Below are positions 1 to 5,997 of a stretch of 10,339 nucleotides of DNA, piece after piece. Positions within the stretch are counted from its first letter, which is position 1; each line of letters begins with the position of its first letter. The translations under genes were made by a program, and so were the position numbers. The stretch lies in assembly GCA_002171085.1 (NCBI GenBank), contig NHGV01000010.1:35835-46173 (forward strand). The letters run 5' to 3'. Below the pieces are notes generated by a model, which worked only from the letters and a program-made list of their open reading frames with translations, was not told the DNA's origin and made no database searches. This stretch comes from Pelagibacteraceae bacterium TMED146 (GTDB lineage: Bacteria > Pseudomonadota > Alphaproteobacteria > Pelagibacterales > Pelagibacteraceae).

Positions 1-270
1 GTTTTAAAAAAAAATAATATCGATTATAAAAATGTTTCAAGTAAAAGTTGGAATACTTTTTCTAATATAAAATTTCATACTGTTGTTACAGTTTGTAATA
101 ACGCAGTAAATGAAACATGCCCTATTTATCCTGGATCGCCAAATAAATTACATTGGGATCTAGAAGACCCCGCTGCTTTTAATGGAAATGATGAAGAAAA
201 ATTAAATGAATTTCAAAGAATATTTGATCAAATTCATGAACGTATTAAAAAGGAGTTTCTTAATACATGA
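1..270 (+). CDS. arsC: Arsenate reductase, LMW-phosphatase type (3' part only)
   Basis: Reading frame 1 is open from the window edge to TGA at 268-270 and gives the last 89 residues of the protein. Two hallmarks are visible: TVCNNAVNETCPIYPG (fragment residues 30-44, with Cys32 and Cys40) and HWDLEDPA (51-58). Both match the C-terminal half of cytoplasmic ArsC proteins with a low-molecular-weight tyrosine phosphatase fold, which reduce arsenate to arsenite and pass the disulfide between cysteines to be reset by thioredoxin or a similar reductant. The N-terminal CX5R loop with the attacking cysteine lies outside the window, so an intact active site cannot be confirmed. The stop codon overlaps the start of the next gene (ATGA), which indicates co-translation with the aquaporin-like channel. 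The presence of both downstream cysteines and the HW..DP motif separates it from plain LMW tyrosine phosphatases. It is not the unrelated glutaredoxin-type ArsC fold. Confidence 0.9.
   Translation, partial: VLKKNNIDYKNVSSKSWNTFSNIKFHTVVTVCNNAVNETCPIYPGSPNKLHWDLEDPAAFNGNDEEKLNEFQRIFDQIHERIKKEFLNT
251..255 (+). promoter_or_regulatory. Ribosome binding site of the aquaporin-like gene
   Basis: AGGAG lies inside the 3' end of arsC, 11 bases before the ATG at 267. It supports the ATG that overlaps the arsC stop as the true start and suggests translational coupling. Confidence 0.5.
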
Positions 271-917
271 AACATGTAGATAAATATGTATCAGAGTTTT
301 TAGGTACATTAATATTATTACTTGCAATTGTTGGGTCAGGCATGATGGGGCAAGCTATGACTCAAAATGAAGCAGTTGTTCTGTTGGCAAACTCATTAGC
401 AATTGGTTTCACTCTTGTTTTTTTAATTATTACTTTTGGAAAAAGATCTGGTGCCCATTTTAACCCTGCAGTCACATTAGTAATGTTACTACTTGGAAAT
501 ATTAAACTAAAGAGATCTGCCATTTATATTTTTATGCAAATTTTAGGTGCGTGCACAGGCGTAATTATTGCAAACATTATTTTTGGCTATGATGTAGTCG
601 AGCTATCTACAAAGTATCGTAGTGGAAATCATATCCTATTTTCTGAATTAATATCAACATTTGGACTACTAATGATTATTCTACTTAATCAAAAAAACAA
701 AACAGAAATTATAGCTGGTTTAGTAGGATTATATATTGGAGCAGCGATTTGGTTTATGTCATCAACTGCTTTTGCAAATCCAGCAGTTTCTATTGCTAGA
801 TCTCTGACCAATACTTTCACTGGCATACATTATTCAAACATAATTTACTTCGTGATTGCTCAATTATTAGGTGCAATTTTATGTATGATTGTCCTTAAAA
901 GAATTTACAAAATTTAA
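267..917 (+). CDS. aqpS: Aquaporin-family channel, AqpS-like (probable arsenite channel)
   Basis: The 216-residue product is an inner-membrane MIP/aquaporin-family protein of normal length for the family, with hydrophobic segments at roughly 9-28, 36-57, 83-107, 125-140, 147-168 and 191-210. Both half-helix signatures are present: SGAHFNPAV (61-69, NPA at 66-68) and AFANPAVSIAR (168-178, NPA at 171-173). In most water and glycerol channels the second NPA is followed directly by the selectivity-filter arginine (NPAR); here that position is Val174. The start overlaps the arsC stop by four bases. An aquaporin paired with arsC matches the Sinorhizobium meliloti ars operon, where AqpS lets arsenite formed by ArsC leave the cell down its gradient in place of an ArsB or Acr3 pump. 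Membership in the MIP family is near certain; the arsenite role is inferred from the arsC partner. Water, glycerol or another small neutral solute remain possible substrates. Confidence 0.88.
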   Translation: MKHVDKYVSEFLGTLILLLAIVGSGMMGQAMTQNEAVVLLANSLAIGFTLVFLIITFGKRSGAHFNPAVTLVMLLLGNIKLKRSAIYIFMQILGACTGVIIANIIFGYDVVELSTKYRSGNHILFSELISTFGLLMIILLNQKNKTEIIAGLVGLYIGAAIWFMSSTAFANPAVSIARSLTNTFTGIHYSNIIYFVIAQLLGAILCMIVLKRIYKI

Positions 918-948
918 ATTTATTATAAGATAATAGATATTTTAAAAT

Positions 949-953
949 GGGGA
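949..953 (+). promoter_or_regulatory. Ribosome binding site of the lysine-rich small ORF
   Basis: GGGGA sits five bases before the ATG at 959, in a 41-base spacer that otherwise holds only A/T-rich sequence. The G-run stands out against the local composition and is a main reason to accept the short downstream frame as a gene. Confidence 0.5.
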
Positions 954-958
954 CATAA

Positions 959-1171
959 ATGAAAAAAAAAATAAAAAAACAAGAGAACAAAAAACAAAAA
1001 GTTTTAAAAACAGTTAGCAAACTTAAAAGTAAGATTGCAGCTCAAGAAAAAAAGATTTCTAAAATTGAAGTAAAAATAGCTAAGCTAGAAAAAAAGGCAG
1101 CTGAAAAAAAAGCAAAAAAACAAGCTAAGTCCGCTTCTGCACAAACATTTACAACATCATTAAATAATTAA
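959..1171 (+). CDS. Small lysine-rich protein with predicted coiled coil, function unknown
   Basis: This 70-residue protein is not one I recognise. It contains 24 lysines (34%), no Cys, Trp, Pro or Gly, and residues about 14-57 show a repeating pattern of Ile/Leu/Val/Ala spaced among Lys, Glu and Gln that suggests a long helix or coiled coil; the tail (58-70) is Ser/Thr/Ala/Asn-rich. The strong positive charge would suit binding of nucleic acid, ribosomes or polyphosphate, but that is only inference from composition. Support for it being real: a good ribosome binding site (GGGGA, five bases upstream), an ATG start, and placement 41 bases after the aquaporin gene and before a clear plus-strand terminator. 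Against it: A-rich sequence produces lysine-rich frames by chance in AT-rich genomes. It ends three bases from the convergent ppx stop. It has no visible signal peptide or membrane segment. Confidence 0.6.
   Translation: MKKKIKKQENKKQKVLKTVSKLKSKIAAQEKKISKIEVKIAKLEKKAAEKKAKKQAKSASAQTFTTSLNN
1114..1136 (-). terminator. Possible weak terminator for ppk-ppx, inside the small ORF
   Basis: Read on the minus strand, a four-base-pair hairpin (AAGC/GCTT, arms at 1133-1136 and 1122-1125, seven-base loop) is followed, after one base, by a run of seven T (complement of A 1114-1120), about 40 bases beyond the ppx stop. The stem is short and the T-run results from lysine codons on the other strand, so it may be chance. 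More T-runs follow further down. No better minus-strand terminator is visible after ppx. Confidence 0.22.
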
Positions 1172-1174
1172 TTT

Positions 1175-2677
1175 TTAAGAGTAAAGAATTTTGAAGTCCG
1201 AGTCCATTTCTCTGGATAAGGACTTCAATCTTTTTTGAACACTTTTTGTTACAATCTGACTATGCTGATTTGGAACTGAAAATATAATTGTATTACCTTT
1301 TTTGGTTAAAGATAAATTATCTAAAAAGATAGTAGATATTGCAGCTATACCTGAGGCTAAACGTAATGCTGCACCAACTTGCCTGGCTATCAAAATTTCA
1401 TTGTTCGATAAAAGGCTTACATAATCTCTATCTGGATAATATTTGACTGAACAGTGTCTCCAGAATCCAGCCAAGGCTATCTTTATTCTATCGCTATGAC
1501 TTAACGATAAAGCAGGTGTGTTTAGTATCTGAGCAAATACAAGCTCTGCTTTTTGATATGCCCCAAGCCCCCAATCCATATTACTTAACGAACACGTGGG
1601 TTTTAATAATCTAGTAGGAAAGTTTTCATTATCACTAAAAATATCTTTTATGAAATTGTAATATTTTAAATAATTTTCTCCATAATCACCTGTTCTAAAT
1701 GCTGAATATTCAATAAAATTATCCAAAAGATCTTGCTCAGTGAGTTTGTAACCTGACTTGGTTATTAATGTTCCTTCTCTCACTCCTGAAATTGAACATA
1801 GCAATTTTTCGGGAGCAGTAAGAAGCAATAATTGCTTTAAAATGTTTGTAGCAATAGGAACATAGTTAGTTCTTGATTTTGTAATTTGATCAACTTTAAG
1901 AGAAGATAGTTTTTTTTTATCATCGAGTCTATGACATAAGCTTAAAGCGTCTTCCCCAGTCAGCTGATATTGATGCAAAACATTAAGTGGATATTTTTTT
2001 AAAAATATATCTGCTTTCAATAAAGTTCTCCAAACCCCACCCACAACATACAAATTTTTTACTTTAGTTTTTTTTAACCAATTGACACTTGATAAATTTT
2101 CACTGATGATATCACTAATTTTTTTTGATTTCTTTTTCTTTGGTCTATTAAATAATCTCAATATACCAATGGGCAAAGAGGCCTTTTTTTCAATTACTCC
2201 ATTTTTAACTTTTGCAAGCTCTAAACTTCCTCCTCCAAGGTCAGCAACAATACCATTAACTTTTTCAAAACCTAAGATTACACCAAGAGCTGAACGTTCT
2301 GCTTCTTGCTCTCCGGTTAATACTTCTATCTCATTGTCAAATATTTTCTCAACAACACTTTTAAAATAAGGACCATCTTTGGCATCACGTACAGCTGCTG
2401 TTGCAAAAATATTTACACTGTTTACCTTTGAGTTATTTAAAATATTTTTAAATCTTTCTAAGACACTAATAGAATATTGAACACCTAAAGGATCCAGCTT
2501 TCCTGTAAGCTCTAGTGAATTACCAAGCGAACAAACTGCTTTTTCATTAAATATTGGAATTTGTGATTTTTCAAAATCTTCATAGATTAACATCCTGATA
2601 GAGTTTGAACCCAAGTCAATAACAGCTTCTCTTTTTGCAGAAAAAATTTTTTGTTTAATTACTTTTTGAAGCAACAT
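1175..2677 (-). CDS. ppx: Exopolyphosphatase, Ppx/GppA family
   Basis: This 500-residue cytoplasmic enzyme is the length of E. coli Ppx/GppA proteins and has the family's two-part plan. The N-terminal actin-like ATPase-fold region (about 17-305) carries DLGSNSIRMLIYE (21-33, first phosphate loop), TAAVRDAKDG (93-102), GEQEAERSALG (122-132, holding the probable catalytic glutamate) and VADLGGGSLEL (144-154, second phosphate loop). The C-terminal region (about 315-500) is the helical HD-like domain. Ppx removes terminal phosphate from polyphosphate; some relatives also hydrolyse pppGpp to ppGpp, and sequence alone does not separate these activities. The neighbour ppk, which makes the substrate, favours the polyphosphate role. 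The start ATG directly follows the ppk stop (TAAATG) with no clear Shine-Dalgarno sequence, so translation is probably coupled. A lysine-rich insert (PKKKKSKK, 179-186) is unusual but falls in a variable part. The last 20 or so codons overlap a plus-strand terminator. Confidence 0.93.
   Translation of the reverse strand: MLLQKVIKQKIFSAKREAVIDLGSNSIRMLIYEDFEKSQIPIFNEKAVCSLGNSLELTGKLDPLGVQYSISVLERFKNILNNSKVNSVNIFATAAVRDAKDGPYFKSVVEKIFDNEIEVLTGEQEAERSALGVILGFEKVNGIVADLGGGSLELAKVKNGVIEKKASLPIGILRLFNRPKKKKSKKISDIISENLSSVNWLKKTKVKNLYVVGGVWRTLLKADIFLKKYPLNVLHQYQLTGEDALSLCHRLDDKKKLSSLKVDQITKSRTNYVPIATNILKQLLLLTAPEKLLCSISGVREGTLITKSGYKLTEQDLLDNFIEYSAFRTGDYGENYLKYYNFIKDIFSDNENFPTRLLKPTCSLSNMDWGLGAYQKAELVFAQILNTPALSLSHSDRIKIALAGFWRHCSVKYYPDRDYVSLLSNNEILIARQVGAALRLASGIAAISTIFLDNLSLTKKGNTIIFSVPNQHSQIVTKSVQKRLKSLSREMDSDFKILYS
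1191..1236 (+). terminator. Intrinsic terminator of the arsC-aqpS-small ORF transcript
   Basis: TTGAAGTCC (1191-1199) and GGACTTCAA (1220-1228) form a perfect nine-base-pair outer stem; inside it TCCA (1203-1206) pairs with TGGA (1213-1216) around a six-base loop, with a symmetric 3x3 internal bulge. It is followed by TC and six T (1231-1236). The T-run marks it as acting on the plus strand, 20 bases after the small ORF stop. The whole element lies within the last codons of the opposing ppx gene, encoding its KSLSREMDSDF segment. On the minus strand the hairpin is not followed by a T-run. Confidence 0.72.
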
Positions 2678-4771
2678 TTATATTTTTAAATTCATTATTT
2701 CTTCTTTGATAATTGATTTGCCCTGACCAGACAAGCTTGGATTTTTCATGAAATATTCATGTGCTGAAAATGTGTCTTCACCTGCTTTTAATAGTTTATA
2801 ATATTTTTTATCTTTTAACGCCCAGCTCAACTTTATATCCTTAAAATTTGCCATCATAATTTGATCTAAAACCTGGGCGTGTACTGTTTCATTTTTTATT
2901 GTCAGCATGATCTCTAATCTGCGATCTAAATTTCGCGGCATTAAATCAGCTGAAGAAATAAAAACTTTATTATGTCTTGACGGCATTTGTTCACCATTTG
3001 CAAAACAGTAAATTCTTGAGTGCTCTAAAAATCTTCCTACAATACTTTTAACATAAATATTTTCTGACAATTTTTTTATACCAGGTTTTAAACAACAAAT
3101 TCCCCTAACAAATAAATGAATTTTAACACCATGCTTTGAGGCTGTATAAAATCTATCTATAATTTTAGGATCTACTAATGAATTCATTTTTGCCCAAATT
3201 TCTGCAGGTTTTCCAAATTTTGCATTTTCAATTTCATTATCAATTAAATCATTTAATTTCGACCTCAAAAATTTTGGAGCAAGTATCACATTTTCTAATT
3301 CTCCAGGATCTCCATAACCGGTTACAAAATTAAAAAACTTTTCAATATCATTTGCATAACTTGGGTCAGCACTAAATAATGATAAGTCTGTATAAATTTT
3401 AGCGTTTACGGGGTGGTAATTTCCAGTTCCTATATGAACGTATTTATTTAAAGTTCCATTTTCTAATCTTACAACTAAACTTGATTTGGCGTGCGTTTTC
3501 AAATGAACAAAACCATAAACAACTTGAACACCAGATTTTTCTAAAGATTTAGCTAAACTTATATTAGCTTCTTCATCAAATCTTGCTTTGATTTCAACTA
3601 TTGCAGTAACTGACTTTCCATTTTCTGCTGCAGTTTTAAGAGCTTTTACAATAGGCGAGTCTAGGGTTGTTCTGTACAAAGTCTGTTTGATTGCTTGAAC
3701 ATTTGAATCATTTGCCGCTTGATTTAAAAATTGTATGACTGCATCAAAAGTTTCATACGGATGGTGTACGATCATATCCTTAGATTTAATTGCTTTAAAA
3801 TAGTCACCATCAAACTGATTTACTCTTTCAACTTGTCTTGGATTAAATTTTTTAAAATAAAACTCCTTTTTGCCCGCAACAATAATTTGAGAAATTTCGT
3901 GAGTACCAACAAATTCTTCTATCTCATCTACAGTGTCTTCGTCTGCTTTAATTTTTTTTATTAAGAATTTTTTCAAATGACGTTCGGATCCTTTCCTTAA
4001 TTCTAACCTAACAATTCTACCTCTTTTTCTTTTTTTTAAAGCTTTCTCATAAAAAACTACGAGATCCTCCGCTTCATCTTCAACCTCAATATCACTATCT
4101 CTTGTTACACGTGCGGATATATAACTTTTAATTTCATAACCTGGAAAAAGTTTTGAAGCATAGGAACTTACGGTCTCTTCTAATGATACATAATTTTTTA
4201 CTGCTTCAACATTACTGACATTGTAAAATCTCTTTAAATTCTTAGGTAAAATAATGATTGAATAAATTGATCTTTTTTTTCCTTTTTTTTGCATTTCCAT
4301 AAGCAAAAAATGCCCTTGATTAAATAAAAATGGGAAAGGATGTGAAGGATCAATGGCCTGAGGTGTTAAAACTGGTGCTATATTTGAATTAAAAATATTT
4401 AATAAATTTGTCTTTTCATCCTGATTAAGTTCATCAAAACTTTTAAAAAATATTCTTTGTTTAGATAGCTCTTTTTTTAATCTTGACCAAATAAAATTTG
4501 ATTTTTTTAATAGTTCTGATGATTTATTTTTAATTTTTTTTAATTGTTCTTTTGGAGATAGACCATCAATTGTTTCGTGTTTGATTTTTTCTTTAAGTTG
4601 AGCATAAACTCCTGCTACTCGCACCATATAAAATTCATCTAAATTATTTGATGCAATAGATAAAAATCTTACCCTCTCAAAAAGCGGTAAATCTGTATTT
4701 CCTGCCTCTGATAAAACTCTCGAATTGAATTCTAACCATGATAATTCTCTATTATTGTATCTGCTTGTCAT
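2678..4771 (-). CDS. ppk: Polyphosphate kinase 1
   Basis: PPK1 reversibly moves the terminal phosphate of ATP onto polyphosphate through a phosphohistidine intermediate. The 697-residue product has the full family layout: an N-terminal helical domain starting with NNRELSWLEFNSRVL (6-20) and FLSIASNNLDEFYMVRVAG (36-54), a middle domain to about 310, and two phospholipase D-like C-terminal domains. Key stretches are MIVHHPYETFDAV (333-345), IKQTLYRT (361-368), HLKTHAKSSLVVR (423-435, with His427 as the expected phosphorylated histidine, equal to E. coli His435), HIGTGNYHP (446-454), LEHSRIYCFANG (582-593, His584 equal to E. coli His592) and SSADLMPRNLDRRLEI (606-621). All catalytic landmarks look intact. 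The gene is first of a ppk-ppx pair and starts 33 bases from the divergent SixA-like gene; no Shine-Dalgarno sequence is visible before its ATG. Length and start agree with the family, so the assignment is secure. Confidence 0.97.
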   Translation of the reverse strand: MTSRYNNRELSWLEFNSRVLSEAGNTDLPLFERVRFLSIASNNLDEFYMVRVAGVYAQLKEKIKHETIDGLSPKEQLKKIKNKSSELLKKSNFIWSRLKKELSKQRIFFKSFDELNQDEKTNLLNIFNSNIAPVLTPQAIDPSHPFPFLFNQGHFLLMEMQKKGKKRSIYSIIILPKNLKRFYNVSNVEAVKNYVSLEETVSSYASKLFPGYEIKSYISARVTRDSDIEVEDEAEDLVVFYEKALKKRKRGRIVRLELRKGSERHLKKFLIKKIKADEDTVDEIEEFVGTHEISQIIVAGKKEFYFKKFNPRQVERVNQFDGDYFKAIKSKDMIVHHPYETFDAVIQFLNQAANDSNVQAIKQTLYRTTLDSPIVKALKTAAENGKSVTAIVEIKARFDEEANISLAKSLEKSGVQVVYGFVHLKTHAKSSLVVRLENGTLNKYVHIGTGNYHPVNAKIYTDLSLFSADPSYANDIEKFFNFVTGYGDPGELENVILAPKFLRSKLNDLIDNEIENAKFGKPAEIWAKMNSLVDPKIIDRFYTASKHGVKIHLFVRGICCLKPGIKKLSENIYVKSIVGRFLEHSRIYCFANGEQMPSRHNKVFISSADLMPRNLDRRLEIMLTIKNETVHAQVLDQIMMANFKDIKLSWALKDKKYYKLLKAGEDTFSAHEYFMKNPSLSGQGKSIIKEEIMNLKI

Positions 4772-4804
4772 AAAAATTTAATTAAATAATAATATATATT
4801 AGAT
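4772..4804. promoter_or_regulatory. Compact divergent promoter region between ppk and sixA-like gene
   Basis: The 33 bases contain only one G and one non-coding C-free A/T run centred on the self-complementary AATATATATT (4791-4800). TATATT on the minus strand (4796-4791) could be the -10 element of ppk, leaving a leader of about 12 bases. On the plus strand TAATAT (4790-4795) could serve the SixA-like gene with an almost leaderless message. Any -35 elements would fall inside the opposing coding sequence. No recognisable tandem Pho box is present. The call rests on gene orientation and A/T composition only. Confidence 0.35.
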
Positions 4805-5311
4805 ATGTTAAATTTATATGTCATGCGACATGCAAAATCTAGTTGGGAAGATCCTGAATTATCTGATTATCAAAGACCGCTAAACAAAAGAGGTAAGCAT
4901 AATGCAAAATTGATGAGAAAAATTATGAAAAATAAGGGTATGTTTTTTGACTTTGCTTATATCTCCGGATCTCAAAGAACAGTTGAGACATATAAATATA
5001 TCAAAGATTTAAATTTAAAGAAAAAAAAAATAAAAAAAGATCATTATTTAGCTACACCAAAATTTTTATTAAAGTCCATTCAATCTATAAAAGATAAATA
5101 TAAAAGTGCTTTAATTCTAAACCATGAACCAACTGTTAAAGATTTAACTCAACAACTGTGCTCAAATTTAAATGAACATGGAGAACTTTTGACCGATAAA
5201 TTCAGTACAGCGGCAATTGCAACAATAATATTTAGAAAAAAATCTTGGAATGATATTAAGTTTGGTGATGGATTACTTGATGGATTTATTAAACCCAAAG
5301 ATTTTTACTGA
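4805..5311 (+). CDS. sixA: SixA-like phosphohistidine phosphatase, histidine phosphatase superfamily
   Basis: The 168-residue cytoplasmic protein opens with the branch-1 histidine phosphatase signature LYVMRHAKSSW (4-14; Arg8 and nucleophile His9), continues with RPLNKRGKHNA (24-34), SQRTVET (56-62, second catalytic arginine Arg58) and LILNHEPTVKDL (103-114; catalytic His107). This arrangement is typical of the SixA-like proteins of alphaproteobacteria. E. coli SixA removes phosphate from histidine in phosphotransfer proteins; targets in this organism are unknown. It is a lone plus-strand gene between ppk and phoB, starting 33 bases from divergent ppk and ending with a 7-base overlap with the convergent phoB. 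No Shine-Dalgarno sequence precedes the ATG. The fold and catalytic residues are clear; the substrate is not, and small phosphorylated metabolites remain possible. A lysine cluster (LKKKKIKK, 71-78) sits in a loop-like region. Confidence 0.8.
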   Translation: MLNLYVMRHAKSSWEDPELSDYQRPLNKRGKHNAKLMRKIMKNKGMFFDFAYISGSQRTVETYKYIKDLNLKKKKIKKDHYLATPKFLLKSIQSIKDKYKSALILNHEPTVKDLTQQLCSNLNEHGELLTDKFSTAAIATIIFRKKSWNDIKFGDGLLDGFIKPKDFY

Positions 5312-5991
5312 CTATCTAAAGCGTAACCTGCTGACCTTACAGTTCTGATTAAATCATCTTGATTGTCTAAATTAATTGCTTTTCTCAATCTTCTAATATG
5401 AACATCAACGGTACGGCTTTCTACATATATCTCATTGCCCCAGACCTGGTTAAGTAATTGTTCTCTAGAATAAACACGCATTGGATTTTTAATAAAAAAG
5501 TTTAACAAATTGTATTCTGTAGGGCCTAATTTAATTTCTTTATCACCTCGGTAAACTCTTCTAGCTAGTCGATCAATTTTAATATTTTTAAATGAAGCAA
5601 TATCTTCAGTTAACGAAGGTTTTACTCTTTTTAATAAAGCTTGGATTCTTAATATAAGCTCTTTTGTACTAAAGGGTTTGGTGACATAATCATCTGCTCC
5701 AGTTTCAAAGCCTCGAATTTTATCTGCCTCTTCTGATTTTGCAGTTAGCATAATTACAGGTATTGATTTTAACTTTGCGTCTTTTTTTATTTGTTTACAA
5801 ATATCAATTCCAGATAAATCTGGAAGCATCCAATCTAATAACACTAAATCTGGAAGGCTTTTTTTTATTTGATCGAACCCCTCTTCTCCTGTTTCGGAAG
5901 TATGCACTTTAAAACCTTCTTTTTCCAAATTATATTGAATTAAGGTCGATATAGATTTTTCATCTTCAACAACTAAAATTGTTGCGCTCAT
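5305..5991 (-). CDS. phoB: Phosphate regulon response regulator PhoB
   Basis: This 228-residue OmpR/PhoB-family transcription factor has a receiver domain (about 4-120) with acidic pocket Asp10/Glu11, phosphate-accepting Asp53 in LVLLDWMLPDLSG, Thr83 and Lys105 in TKPF, then a winged-helix DNA-binding domain (about 130-226) with the recognition helix in RTVDVHIRRLRKAI (193-206) and the wing in TVRSAGYAL. PhoB, once phosphorylated by PhoR at low phosphate, activates genes with Pho boxes, normally including pst. The match to PhoB rather than another family member rests on sequence style (LLDWMLP, VDVHIRRLR) and on its place as the last gene after phoU. It begins six bases after the phoU stop without a clear Shine-Dalgarno sequence, and its 3' end overlaps the convergent SixA-like gene by seven bases. 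No phoR follows it. Confidence 0.95.
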   Translation of the reverse strand: MSATILVVEDEKSISTLIQYNLEKEGFKVHTSETGEEGFDQIKKSLPDLVLLDWMLPDLSGIDICKQIKKDAKLKSIPVIMLTAKSEEADKIRGFETGADDYVTKPFSTKELILRIQALLKRVKPSLTEDIASFKNIKIDRLARRVYRGDKEIKLGPTEYNLLNFFIKNPMRVYSREQLLNQVWGNEIYVESRTVDVHIRRLRKAINLDNQDDLIRTVRSAGYALDSQ

Positions 5992-5997
5992 AAAAAT

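Noticed and set aside
2082..2369. 95-codon open frame on the plus strand
   Set aside because: It is wholly inside ppx on the opposite strand, has no ribosome site, and its protein resembles nothing; ppx motifs explain the sequence.
3731..3964. 77-codon plus-strand frame rich in Phe/Ile/Asn
   Set aside because: It is antisense to conserved ppk codons, with composition typical of a shadow frame in AT-rich DNA.
4765..4772. TTGTCATA, like half of a Pho box, at the ppk start
   Set aside because: Only one half-site is present, and it is the complement of the first ppk codons (Met-Thr-Ser); no second repeat at 11-base spacing.
5282..5296. Small hairpin (GGATTT/AAACCC with one G-U pair) near the sixA and phoB ends, considered as a terminator
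   Set aside because: It lies before the sixA stop and is not followed directly by a T-run on either strand, so no terminator is claimed for either gene.
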